A model generated the notes under the pieces. It worked only from the letters and a program-made list of their open reading frames with translations, did no database searches and had not been told where the DNA came from. A DNA stretch of 64,000 nt from DASSFZ01 sp035283185 (lineage in GTDB: Bacteria > Chloroflexota > Anaerolineae > Fen-1058): assembly GCA_035283185.1 (NCBI GenBank), contig DATEUJ010000211.1, positions 1 through 64,000 of the forward strand. Reading direction: 5' to 3'. The stretch's first letter is position 1. The number at the start of each line of letters is the position of its first letter. Below are positions 1 through 6,467 of the stretch, piece by piece. Position numbers and translations under genes: made by a program.

Positions 1-237
1 CGGACATCGACACGGGAGGTCTGTCTGACAGTGTACATCGGAATGACTGGAGTCAAGCCAAACATGACGTGTGTTTTCTGGACGAGGCGGATAAGGCTAC
101 GGTGTTCCAGTCGCTTCGCACCTCACCGTTGCCAGTGACGCACGTACCGGTAGGAGACTGCTGGCAGAACAGCAGGTGATGTCTCCTGATGGAGCATCAC
201 AGCACCATCTACGACTTCGTGTCGCAGCGACCGTAAC
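1..237 (+). mobile_element. IS110-like mini-element, copy 1 (left part cut by window edge)
   Basis: The segment begins inside the element. It shows the end of the left non-coding part, the first ~30 codons of an IS110-type transposase from about 31 (GTGTACATCGGAAT..), then a 3' part of ~130 bp that ends at ACCGTAACT. The transposase start has lost one base relative to the other copies (GGAATGACTGG against GGAATCGACTGG), so even the fragment is out of frame. Six further copies follow in the same orientation. The join from transposase start to 3' part implies a large internal deletion of an IS110-type element. The family call rests on the GIDWSQAxHDVCF start of the DEDD domain. Confidence 0.7.
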
Positions 238-405
238 TTAGCCAGCGCGCTGCACACTACGGGTGTATGACTTGCTGAGGGCGCGCACTGTGTCGCGTGG
301 CAGATCCACCAGGACAAAGTACTCCGCCGGGTAGAGATAGTCTTCGCCACTCTCATCGACAACGCGCAGGTCTCCGTGCCGCTCAGCCTCCTTATCCAGG
401 AGCAT
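238..405 (-). pseudogene. Truncated small protein, remnant of a toxin-antitoxin-like module
   Basis: This 55-codon frame encodes MLLDKEAERHGDLRVVDE.. and ends QRAG. Codons for GKVYR sit in frame just upstream of the ATG, followed further up by a stop, so the true N-terminus seems to be lost. The stop codon lies at the edge of the neighbouring mini-element. The composition (DESGEDYLYP) resembles small conserved proteins that often sit beside toxin-antitoxin genes in cyanobacteria and Chloroflexota, recalled and not searched. The frame is too short for a six-frame screen but is better supported than the overlapping frames. The function is unknown. Confidence 0.4.
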
Positions 406-462
406 GCGATAGACCTTGCCGCATCACCTACAGCGCCGTGAGTGTTTGCGAGTGTGTGGCCG

Positions 463-846
463 TCAATGCCGTGGCGGTAGGCGCGTCGGCTTCACCCGCG
501 TGTTGGGCGCGTTTTCGCCTTTGATCACTGCACGTCGGCGTGTGGTAGCCTTTGCCCTTCGACCAGCCAGCCAGCGATTGAGGGATTTCCTGCTCTCACC
601 ACTCCGCCGCCCAGCCAGCAACCCTTCAATGCCAATATGCTCATCCAAGTCCGGCCACTCGATGGCATAGCCGTTGCCCAGTAATTGCCAATTCTTGCGT
701 TCTTGGGCAGTTCCATGTACTAGCCGGGGATACCATTCCAATGGGACCACAAGGCGGCGGCCATCCGCCAAGTCTACGGCCAGTTCCTTACTAGAGATGG
801 TGAGGTCCACCACGGCCGGTTCGACCTCAAGGACTAAAGTGCTCAT
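463..846 (-). CDS. DUF2442 domain protein (antitoxin-like partner of DUF4160)
   Basis: The protein has 127 residues. The DUF2442 domain occupies about residues 1-85: an N-terminal strand region, then DGRRLVVPLEWYPRL, then WQLLGNGYAIEWPDLDEHIGIEGLLAG, which is the family signature. The C-terminal ~35 residues are basic and unlike the family, so the end may have been altered. DUF2442 genes commonly lie next to DUF4160 genes in toxin-antitoxin-like pairs, and a DUF4160 remnant overlaps its start here (827-846). The start ATG at 846 lies inside the DUF4160 frame, as expected for translational coupling. The biochemical role of the pair is not established. Confidence 0.75.
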   Translation of the reverse strand: MSTLVLEVEPAVVDLTISSKELAVDLADGRRLVVPLEWYPRLVHGTAQERKNWQLLGNGYAIEWPDLDEHIGIEGLLAGRRSGESRKSLNRWLAGRRAKATTRRRAVIKGENAPNTRVKPTRLPPRH

Positions 847-988
847 ACCCAGCCTCTATCAGCGTCTGCTGGTGCTTCACGACGAGACGTTCGATTCGGT
901 TCAACTCGTGTTCTTTGAATCCCCGATTTCTGGCGAATGGAATCGGGTCGAGCCAGAACTTGGCGATTTGCCGACCTCGTTTGACAGG
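827..988 (-). pseudogene. DUF4160 domain protein, 5'-truncated remnant
   Basis: Only the C-terminal half is left. The frame reads GRQIAKFWLDPIPFARNRG, then HELNRIERLVVKHQQTLIEAGYE, and stops at 827. AKFWLDP and the HELxxIxRLV helix are the usual DUF4160 end. No start codon or N-terminal half can be found: at about 985 the sequence runs straight into the end of the BrnA-like gene, so a deletion seems to have joined two modules. In intact loci this gene precedes and overlaps DUF2442, and that 3' overlap is still present here. Confidence 0.6.
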
Positions 989-989
989 G

Positions 990-1253
990 TTACTGGCTGA
1001 CCGATGCTCCGCGCGATGGGCCCGATCGGCGTTTGGCTGGCATGTTGGAGATAAGGGCGCGCAGCACTTTGTTCACCGACTCCGGTGTGGTGAACACCTC
1101 GGAGACATCCGGGTCCAACACAACCACGACTCGGCCCTCGTCAACCCGGCCGGCAAAGCGATTGGGGCGTGCCTTGCTGTAGTCGAAGCGATATTCCGGT
1201 AGCATATCGTCCGCTGCGGTTCGTCGTGGCTTAGCGCCTGGCGTTTTCTTCAT
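990..1253 (-). CDS. BrnA-like antitoxin
   Basis: The 87-residue protein starts MKKTPGAKPRR. The upstream GTG at 1289 would place it deep inside brnT, so the ATG at 1253 was preferred. It has the LDPDVSEVF..PESVNKVLRALI segment typical of small ribbon-helix-helix-type antitoxins paired with BrnT. Its start overlaps the brnT stop by 23 bases, and the order is toxin first, as in brnTA operons. In the known family BrnA binds BrnT and represses its own promoter. The C-terminus (SGPSRGASVSQ) sits at the deletion junction with DUF4160, so the last residues may not be native. Confidence 0.7.
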   Translation of the reverse strand: MKKTPGAKPRRTAADDMLPEYRFDYSKARPNRFAGRVDEGRVVVVLDPDVSEVFTTPESVNKVLRALISNMPAKRRSGPSRGASVSQ

Positions 1254-1521
1254 AGTCCTTGCGCTCTCTCTTCGTCGCGGTACGTGCACTGAAGATGCGA
1301 ATGGTGTCTTGAACGCGCTCTGTGAAGCAGACCAGCAACAGGCGATCGGCTATTGAGTGGCCGACGATGATTTCACGTTTCTCGCTAGCCGAGTGGGCTT
1401 CATCATCGAAGATGCATGCGAGCGGATCGTTGAAGACGGTGCTGGCTTCGTCGAAACTGACGCCGTGCTTTTCGAAATTGGCTCCGGCCTTGTCTTTGTC
1501 CCACTCGAAGCGCACGCTCAT
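1231..1521 (-). CDS. brnT: BrnT-family ribonuclease toxin
   Basis: At 96 residues this is full length for BrnT (DUF497). It opens VRFEWDKDKAGANFEKHGVSF, has the FNDPLACIFDDEAH centre, the IVGHSIADRLLLVCFTER strands, and ends IRIFSARTATKRERKDYEE. This matches the RelE-like RNase fold with its conserved R..SAR..T..E end. It is the only complete BrnT in the array; the second copy (2339-2494) has lost its C-terminal half. The antitoxin gene follows with a short overlap. The known family role is mRNA cleavage under stress with BrnA as antidote. Confidence 0.85.
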   Translation of the reverse strand: MSVRFEWDKDKAGANFEKHGVSFDEASTVFNDPLACIFDDEAHSASEKREIIVGHSIADRLLLVCFTERVQDTIRIFSARTATKRERKDYEENARR

Positions 1522-1633
1522 GCAGGTCTGCCGATTGTGCAGAGTCTGAGTCGTTCAGTGGTAATGATACACGCAATCGCCAGCTTTGGAAACTGAGCGG
1601 TACTATGACCGGCCTGGGGGAAGGACAAGCGCG

Positions 1634-2051
1634 CCAACGACGGACTAAGCCTGTTACCTTGATGCTCTACAAAGGGAGGCCGATGGGGGTATGCTTCGCG
1701 CAGAACGAGGCGATGACCCATCACCGTCTGCCCGCTTCGCGCCATCGGTGTGCCGTTTCACGGAAGTCATAACCGGGACACAGTCACCCGCGTCCGCCGG
1801 CGGGCCTCCGGATCCCCGACACGGGAGGTCTGTCTGACAGTGTACATCGGAATCGACGGGAGTCAAGCCAAACACGACGTGTGTTTTCTGGACGAGGCGG
1901 ATAAGGCCACAGTGTTCCAGTCGCTTCGCACCTCACCGTTGCCAGCGACGCACGGGCCGGTAGGAGACTGCTGGCAGAACAGCCGGTGATGTCTCTTGAT
2001 GGAGCATTACAGCACCATCTACGGCTTCGTGCCGCAGCGACTGTAACTGGG
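1634..2051 (+). mobile_element. IS110-like mini-element, copy 2 (nearly complete, ~418 bp)
   Basis: The left part starts near CTAAGCCTGTTACC at about 1650 and is ~190 bp of non-coding DNA. It is followed by a transposase start at 1840 (VYIGIDGSQAKHDVCFLDEAD). At about 1912 the sequence switches to the conserved 3' part CAGTCGCTTCGCACCTCACC, which ends at TGTAACTGGGC. The invariant Trp of the GIDWS motif is Gly here. Only ~28 transposase codons remain, so it cannot be autonomous. It separates the brnTA module from the second BrnA-like gene. No clear terminal inverted repeat is visible, as is usual for IS110. Confidence 0.7.
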
Positions 2052-2093
2052 CCGCCTGTCTGCGAAAGACCTCTGTGGAGCAAGACGCCTTCG

Positions 2094-2342
2094 TTACGCC
2101 TTCGCTGTGCTGCGCTTCTTGCCGTTCGGAATCTTGGTCAATTCGATAACGAGGCGCAAGGCCTCATTCACGGCTTCCTCGTTCGGAAACGCTTTCGCCA
2201 CATCCGGATCGAGCGGGACCAAATTCGTGCCAGCCCGAAAGCGTTCCGCGTACTTTCCCCGAACACCGCCCTTGAGCAGTTTCCGAAGGTCGTACTCTGG
2301 CCGCAGTTCGTCATCCAGTTCGGTCTTGGACTTCTTCTTCAT
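2094..2342 (-). CDS. BrnA-like antitoxin, second copy
   Basis: The 82-residue protein starts MKKKSKTELDDELRPEYDL, and has LDPDVAKAFPNEEAVNEALRLVIEL near the C-terminus, the same pattern as the BrnA-like gene at 990-1253. The ATG at 2342 overlaps the stop of the truncated BrnT frame in an ATGA arrangement, which fixes the start. The antitoxin looks complete although its toxin is cut short, so it may persist as a solitary regulator or simply be decaying more slowly. Confidence 0.7.
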   Translation of the reverse strand: MKKKSKTELDDELRPEYDLRKLLKGGVRGKYAERFRAGTNLVPLDPDVAKAFPNEEAVNEALRLVIELTKIPNGKKRSTAKA

Positions 2343-2494
2343 AGGCTTCTCTTTCCGTGGGCGGTCGAATGATCCGGATCGGGAATCGTTACGCCGAGTG
2401 GGTCGCTGAAAACCGTTGCGGCTTCCTGGAAAGTGACTTTGTGCCTGCGTAGATTGATGGCGGCCTTCTTCGGGTCCCACTCGAATATTATGCG
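2339..2494 (-). pseudogene. BrnT toxin, N-terminal half only
   Basis: The frame reads RIIFEWDPKKAAINLRRHKV, then TFQEAATVFSDPLGVTIPDP, then DHSTAHGKRSL, and stops. These ~51 residues match the first half of BrnT; the catalytic C-terminal half (strands plus the SAR..T motif) is missing. No ATG or GTG precedes it; the codon before CGC at 2494 is TAG. The stop overlaps the antitoxin start as ATGA, so the operon joint survived an internal deletion. It is predicted to be inactive. Confidence 0.7.
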
Positions 2495-2577
2495 CTAAGT
2501 GTAGCCGCTTTTGCGCTGTGCGTCCAGCGGCTTTTGAGTGAGAGGGCGGAGGCCACCCAACGGTATGCGCATCAGCC

Positions 2578-2710
2578 GTCGCTTCGCACCTCACCGTTGC
2601 CGGTGACGCGCGGGCGGGTAGGAGACTGCTGGCAGAACAGCAGGTGATGTCTCCCCATGGAGCATCACGGCTACATCTACGGCTTCGTGTCGCAACGACC
2701 GTAACTGGGC
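2578..2710 (+). mobile_element. IS110-like mini-element, copy 3 (3' part only)
   Basis: The ~133-bp segment holds only the 3' part of the repeat, from GTCGCTTCGCACCTCACC to CCGTAACTGGGCGGC. The left non-coding part and the transposase start are absent. It sits between the second BrnA-like module and the Phd/VapC module. The 3' part existing alone shows that it is a unit in its own right or that deletions remove the left part. About 80 bp before it (2495-2577) shows no gene. Confidence 0.65.
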
Positions 2711-2730
2711 GGCACTGTAATGAGGAGGCT

Positions 2731-2988
2731 TCACCACAGGCGAGCTACTGCATAAGCATCGAAGGCCGTATCGCCGCTGAGCAATGGCATCTGCTCAATC
2801 TGCGCTTGTGCGATCAGGAGCCGGTCAAATGGATCACGATGGTGAAACGGTAAGGTTGTGACCACTGCCACATGCGGGAGTTGAATGGGCAGCGTGGGAT
2901 CTTCAATGAGGGTGCGGGCTGGGCGGCTGAGTTGAGAACTTCCGGCGATGAACCACAGGAAGCTGTGGGTATCCAGAAGCAAATTCAT
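2731..2988 (-). pseudogene. VapC PIN-domain toxin with internal deletion
   Basis: The 85-residue frame is intact but too short: PIN toxins of this group have ~125-130 residues. Residues 1-33 (MNLLLDTHSFLWFIAGS..) give the first PIN strand with its Asp. The text then jumps to HVAVVTTLPFHHRDPFDRLL, near the C-terminus. About 40 residues are missing, including the WE.A.K region with the second conserved acidic residue. With that residue lost the nuclease is predicted to be dead although no stop interrupts the frame. The start overlaps the antitoxin stop by four bases (2985-2988). Confidence 0.7.
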
Positions 2989-3224
2989 TGCATGTACTCG
3001 GTGAAGTCAGGTAGGGGAGCATCAAAATCCTCAGCCACGACTACAAAGCCGGCCGCGCTGCCAAACTGGGCGTGGCGTTTGGCGGGCGTAATTGCGATCA
3101 GTTGCACGACCGGCTGGTCGTTTTGCGCGATGACAATGGTCTCGCCCTTCTTAACGGCTTCCACCAGCTCTGGCAATTGGGTTTGAGCTTCATCCAGTGT
3201 GACTTGGCGAGTCATAATACACAT
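2985..3224 (-). CDS. Phd/YefM-type antitoxin (partner of VapC)
   Basis: The 79-residue protein has the Phd N-terminal fold: TRQVTLDEAQTQLPELVEAV, KKGETIVIAQNDQPVVQLIA. An acidic tail (EDFDAPLPDFTEYM) would be the toxin-binding segment. MCIM.. at 3224 and MTRQ at 3215 are both possible starts; the second fits the family better. It overlaps the vapC start by four bases. Family members repress their own operon by binding palindromes in the promoter. It appears complete while its toxin is deleted. Confidence 0.8.
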   Translation of the reverse strand: MCIMTRQVTLDEAQTQLPELVEAVKKGETIVIAQNDQPVVQLIAITPAKRHAQFGSAAGFVVVAEDFDAPLPDFTEYMQ

Positions 3225-3294
3225 TCCCTTCGGCTTAAGTATACACCGATGTCTAAACTGGGCCTACCCTTGGCCCGACCTGGAGATTGGCACT

Positions 3295-3588
3295 GCCGCT
3301 ATAACATGGACACGGTCACCCGCGTCCGCCGGTGGGCCTCCGCATCCCCGACACGGGAGGTCTGCATGACAGTGTACATCGGAATCGACGGGAGTCAAGC
3401 CCAACATGACGTGTGTTTTCGCGACGCGGCGGATAAGGCTACAGTGTTCCAGCCGCTTCGCACCTCACCGTTGCCAGTGACGCACGGGCCGGTAGGAGAC
3501 TGCTGGCAGAACAGCAGGGGATGTCTCCTGATGGAGCATCACAGTTGCATCTACGACTTCGTGTCGCAACGACCGTAACTGGGCGGCG
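3295..3588 (+). mobile_element. IS110-like mini-element, copy 4 (left end shortened)
   Basis: The repeat begins within the left part at GACACGGTCACCCGCGTCC (about 3309; the preceding bases are only loosely similar). It continues through the transposase start MTVYIGIDGSQAQHDVCF (ATG at 3366) and the complete 3' part to ACCGTAACTGGGCGGC. Here the transposase start codon is ATG, where most copies read CTG at the same place. As in copy 2 the Trp of GIDWS is Gly. Confidence 0.7.
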
Positions 3589-3619
3589 TGTTGAAACAAG
3601 ACCCTGCGGTGTTACGCCT

Positions 3620-3826
3620 CTATGCCGGTACGGGAGCGACTTGATATTCGATGCGACTCGGCGACGCGACTCGGCGTGATGCATCCAGGATTTCCAGCGA
3701 GACGAGATTGCCGGAAGCATCGTAATCCAGTATTACACCAGGCTTATCTTCGTCACTCTCGGCAACCGGGGTCTCCGTAAAAATCACGGTCAGCGTATCG
3801 GTTTCGCGGTCATAAACGACCTTCAT
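3620..3826 (-). CDS. DUF2283 family small protein
   Basis: The 68-residue protein starts MKVVYDRETDTLTVIF and has DKPGVILDYDASGNLVSLEILDAS, the full DUF2283 signature (a small all-beta domain). The ATG at 3826 overlaps the stop of the DUF4258 gene as ATGA; an upstream alternative at 3841 would overlap more and was rejected. DUF4258-DUF2283 pairs recur beside toxin-antitoxin genes, and the context suggests the DUF2283 protein is the antitoxin-like half. The function is not established. Confidence 0.8.
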   Translation of the reverse strand: MKVVYDRETDTLTVIFTETPVAESDEDKPGVILDYDASGNLVSLEILDASRRVASPSRIEYQVAPVPA

Positions 3827-4110
3827 GAGTCTACCCTCCAATACTTTTCAATCTTGCTGGTGCGATAAACGGTCACGACTTCTGGCGGCTGACGGTCAAC
3901 GTCCACAAACACGCGAAGCAGGTAGGCTTGGGGTGGTTCCGTCAGCATCACTCGCGATTGAAATACTTCCCGGCCTTCACGTACGGTTATCCTTTGCTCT
4001 GGCTTGACGAGAACTTGAGCAACATCGGATTCGCTGATTTGACGACGGGCCATTTCATCTTTAACGTGGTCCGTCAACCGAAACTCTGTGAGGCCGGTGG
4101 GCGTCGTCAT
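3823..4110 (-). CDS. DUF4258 family protein (toxin-like partner of DUF2283)
   Basis: The 95-residue protein starts MTTPTGLTEFRLTDHVKDEM. The pattern DHVKDEMARRQISESDVAQVLVKP followed by VFVDVDRQPPEVVTVYRTSKIEKYW matches DUF4258, a RelE-like small fold. The ATG at 4110 was chosen because the longer upstream frame is repeat-like Arg-rich text. It lies four bases over the DUF2283 gene. Both genes of this module look intact. A toxin role is inferred from context and fold only. Confidence 0.75.
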   Translation of the reverse strand: MTTPTGLTEFRLTDHVKDEMARRQISESDVAQVLVKPEQRITVREGREVFQSRVMLTEPPQAYLLRVFVDVDRQPPEVVTVYRTSKIEKYWRVDS

Positions 4111-4274
4111 GACACGATCGATTGTACCGCTAATTCGGTTGCCAGACAAAGGCGTTTTGAGGAAAGACGCTCGTGGTGAGCCAAGATGTCCGCCGCGCGA
4201 CGTTGCGGTCGCGCCGCCGCGCAAGCGGGAGCCGGAGCGTAACGAAGGCGAGCGCGAGCGGATCCGCAAGCAAC

Positions 4275-4595
4275 CTACACCAATCGCAGAAATACGTCAG
4301 GATGCTGTTCGGCAATCCGCAATAAGGCTTCCGCTGGCCCACTCGGTTTACGTCGGCCTTGTTCCCAATCTTGAACCGTTCGCAGGCTCACGCCCATCAA
4401 GCCAGCAAACGCCGCTTGGGATAAGCGGAGTTTGGCGCGGATTCTCTGCGGCGGCGCAGGGCGCTTCAGTTTATGGGTTCGCAAGACCCGCTGCCCCGCT
4501 TTGTAGGCTTTGATTTCACGGATACCTTCAAGGATTTCCATACCAATGTTGCGCTCAGACGTTTGAATGAACTCCATTTCGGCATTATGCGGCAA
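4275..4595 (-). CDS. HigA/NadS-like XRE antitoxin regulator
   Basis: The helix-turn-helix lies at about residues 50-95: IRAKLRLSQAAFAGLMGVS, LRTVQDWEQGRRKPSGPAEA. It is preceded by the NIGMEILEGIREIKAYKAG segment usual for HigA/NadS-type antitoxins. The start is uncertain; MEFIQTSERN (M7) and MEILEG (M19) are candidates. The toxin gene that should lie directly upstream is absent, since mini-element copy 5 begins ~50 bp away. The 4111-4274 gap before the next module is repeat-like and shows no gene. Confidence 0.8.
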   Translation of the reverse strand: MPHNAEMEFIQTSERNIGMEILEGIREIKAYKAGQRVLRTHKLKRPAPPQRIRAKLRLSQAAFAGLMGVSLRTVQDWEQGRRKPSGPAEALLRIAEQHPDVFLRLV

Positions 4596-4644
4596 AGCCG
4601 TAGGATTGACCAGCCCTATCTATGCGATTGGAGAAGTCCGCCCA

Positions 4645-4985
4645 ACGTTGGAGCTAAGCCTGTTACCTTATACTCGACAAGGTGAGGCCGATGGGGTATG
4701 CTTCGCGCAGAACCGGGTGATGACCTATCACCGTCTGCCACCCCCATCCGGGACACGGTCACCCGCATCCGCCGATGGGCCTCCGGATCCCCGACACGCG
4801 AGGTCTGCATGACAGTGTACATCGGAATCGATTGGAGTCAAGCCCAACACGACGTGTGTTTTCTGGACGCGGCGGACGCGCCGATCGCGCGTGATTCTGC
4901 TGCACAACCCGAAAGGCTTCGCCCGCTTCGAGGCGTATCGGCGGCGCCTGGAAACGCAACTCAATCGAAACAGGACAACCTGCCC
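4645..4985 (+). mobile_element. IS110-like mini-element, copy 5 (longest transposase fragment, no 3' part)
   Basis: The left part (TAAGCCTGTTACCTTATACTC at 4653) leads to an ATG at 4809 and MTVYIGIDWSQAQHDVCF, LDAADAPIA, with the invariant GIDW intact. Near 4890 the frame shifts by one base; the other frame then reads VILLHNPKGFARFEAYRRRL and ETQLNR. This is the expected next stretch of an IS110 N-terminal domain and shows that the repeat really derives from a transposase gene. The element breaks off at about 4960-4985 inside a MazF start. The left part has a short hairpin (GGTGAT, loop, ATCACC) shared with other copies. Confidence 0.75.
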
Positions 4986-4997
4986 CGCCTGCTTCAT
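4965..4997 (-). pseudogene. MazF/PemK toxin stub, first ~11 codons
   Basis: The ATG at 4997 overlaps the stop of the DUF2281 gene (ATGA), and the frame reads MKQAGQVVLFR before entering the IS110-like element. MKxAGxVVLFRF is a common start for MazF/PemK-type toxins paired with DUF2281 antitoxins. The rest of the toxin is gone. The assignment rests on only eleven residues plus the gene order, so it is tentative. Confidence 0.45.
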
Positions 4998-5209
4998 GCA
5001 AAAACCACCTTGAGATCAGCCGCCGTATACATGGGCGCGTCTTCATCTTCCATGCCACGCATGGCGAGAGCTAGAGAAAGGTCTGACCAGTCTCTCTCAT
5101 CTTGCCGCTCTGCCTTGGCGAGAAGATACTCCACGAAGTCAAGCACTTCGATTTGGAACGCCGTCGGTAGCTTTTGAAGGTAGTGCTGAATCTTTTCTGC
5201 AATTGCCAT
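4994..5209 (-). CDS. DUF2281 family antitoxin-like protein
   Basis: The 71-residue protein starts MAIAEKIQHYLQKLP and has TAFQIEVLDFVEYLLAKAE, the DUF2281 signature, followed by an acidic-to-hydrophobic tail (SLALAMRGMEDEDAPMYTAADLKVVF). The ATG at 5209 is preceded by GGGAG at good spacing; the frame extends to 5314 but without family similarity. Its likely partner is the destroyed MazF-like toxin immediately downstream. DUF2281 proteins are usually the antitoxin gene in two-gene operons. Confidence 0.8.
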   Translation of the reverse strand: MAIAEKIQHYLQKLPTAFQIEVLDFVEYLLAKAERQDERDWSDLSLALAMRGMEDEDAPMYTAADLKVVFA

Positions 5210-5301
5210 CGTGACGTCTCCCGTACGCGCACTCGAATCGTATGCTATTTTACTCCAATTTCGAATAGGGGTACAGGTGTTTGCCTGTGGTAGGCGGCTA
5301 A

Positions 5302-5712
5302 CGCCGGAGTTCACCTTGTTACCTTATACTCGACAAAGGAAGGTCGAGGGGGGTATGCTTCGCGCAGAACGGGGTGATGACCCATCACCGTCTGCCCGCT
5401 TCGCGCCATCGGCGTGCCACTTCACGAAAGTCATAACCGGGACACGGTCACCCGCGTCCGCCGGTGGGCCTCCGGTTCCCTGACACGGGAGGTCTGTCTG
5501 ACAGTGTACATCGGGATCGCCTGGAGTCAAGCCCAACGTGACGTGTGTTTTCTGGACGAGGCGGATGAGGCTACATTGTCCCAGTCGCTTCGCACCTCAC
5601 CGTTGCCCGTGACGCACGGGCGGGTAGGAGGCTGCTGGCAGAACAGCCGGTGATGTCTCCCTATGGAGCATCACAGCACCATCTACGGCTTCGTGTCGCA
5701 ACGACCGTAACT
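5302..5712 (+). mobile_element. IS110-like mini-element, copy 6 (most complete, ~410 bp)
   Basis: All parts are present: the left end near CTTGTTACCTTATACTCGAC, the hairpin GGTGATG/CATCACC at about 5372-5388, the transposase start VYIGIAWSQAQRDVCFLDEAD, the switch to CAGTCGCTTCGCACCTCACC, and the 3' end CGACCGTAACTTGGGC. GIDW has become GIAW, removing the first catalytic Asp of the DEDD motif, so even the fragment is no longer constrained. This copy and copy 2 together define the repeat unit. Confidence 0.75.
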
Positions 5713-5722
5713 TGGGCGCGTC

Positions 5723-6073
5723 TTACCCGTTCAACAGCCCCGACATCTCAAGCACACGTCGCGACCAAGCTGCCGATTGTTCAGCCACCTTCTTGCGCAG
5801 GTCTTGATCGGCCCAAATGCGGGCCCAGTTGCGCTGCCAGCGTGCCAACTGAATCTGCAACTCCACCAACTCAGCCGCGGTATTGACCTCCGCTTCCGCC
5901 GCCGTCCATTCGATGAAGAACTTGCTTTCAGCAATCATGCTCTCGATTGCATCGTGGCTGGCGTCATGAGCGGCGAAGGACTTGATGCGGCTCAGATTGG
6001 CGGCCAGCCCACCCAGGCGGACGGGCAGGTTGTCGCGGAGATAGCGTTCACGAATCGCAGCCCAGTCTTTCAT
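5723..6073 (-). CDS. Conserved hypothetical protein, partner of DUF5674 gene
   Basis: The 116-residue protein (MKDWAAIRERYLRDN..) is predicted to be almost wholly helical. It has a Trp- and Arg-rich second half (LQIQLARWQRNWARIWADQD). No catalytic motif is visible. The start overlaps the DUF5674 stop by four bases, so the two genes are almost certainly co-translated. Position and size suit the second gene of a toxin-antitoxin-like pair, but no function can be assigned from sequence alone. Confidence 0.6.
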   Translation of the reverse strand: MKDWAAIRERYLRDNLPVRLGGLAANLSRIKSFAAHDASHDAIESMIAESKFFIEWTAAEAEVNTAAELVELQIQLARWQRNWARIWADQDLRKKVAEQSAAWSRRVLEMSGLLNG

Positions 6074-6405
6074 ACGCCACCGAGTAGTCGCTGCACCACT
6101 TCAGCCACCCGTTCTTGAATGGCCGGGTGGAGTATATCCATTGAAGGGTTGTTCTGGCGAGGACGGATGTTGATCAGGGATTCAAAGGTGACCTGCTGGG
6201 CAGCAGGGTTCCAGTCCGCGCCCCAGATGTCTTCCTGATGGCTCCCATCTTCCAACAAGGCGGCTTCACAGTCTGCGTGCATCGCGCCGCCGCCAGCTAG
6301 AATGCCGCGCTGAATATCGACGGCCAGCTTGATGTACGTTTCCAGTGCTTGAAGCATATCGGCTATGTGCTGTGGAGTAGCGCGAGAGCGGATGATGTGG
6401 ATCAC
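6070..6405 (-). CDS. DUF5674 family protein
   Basis: The protein has 111 residues if started at GTG 6405 (VIHIIRSRATPQHIADMLQA); another GTG at 6441 would add 12 residues without family support. The core LAVDIQRGILAGGGAMHADC, EAALLEDGSHQEDIWGADW and SLINIRPRQNNPSMDI matches DUF5674, a family of unknown function found mainly in small accessory operons. It is the first gene of a two-gene operon with ATGA coupling. Both genes look intact. Confidence 0.75.
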   Translation of the reverse strand: MIHIIRSRATPQHIADMLQALETYIKLAVDIQRGILAGGGAMHADCEAALLEDGSHQEDIWGADWNPAAQQVTFESLINIRPRQNNPSMDILHPAIQERVAEVVQRLLGGV

Positions 6406-6467
6406 GTAAGCCCCATCTTGAGAGATAGGGCAAGTATACACTGGTTGCGCGCGGTACGCGCACTAAC

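Noticed and set aside
1654..2083. Arg/Pro-rich reading frames across the mini-elements on both strands
   Set aside because: They recur in every copy simply because the DNA repeats, break at different places and have no RBS; they are shadows of the element.
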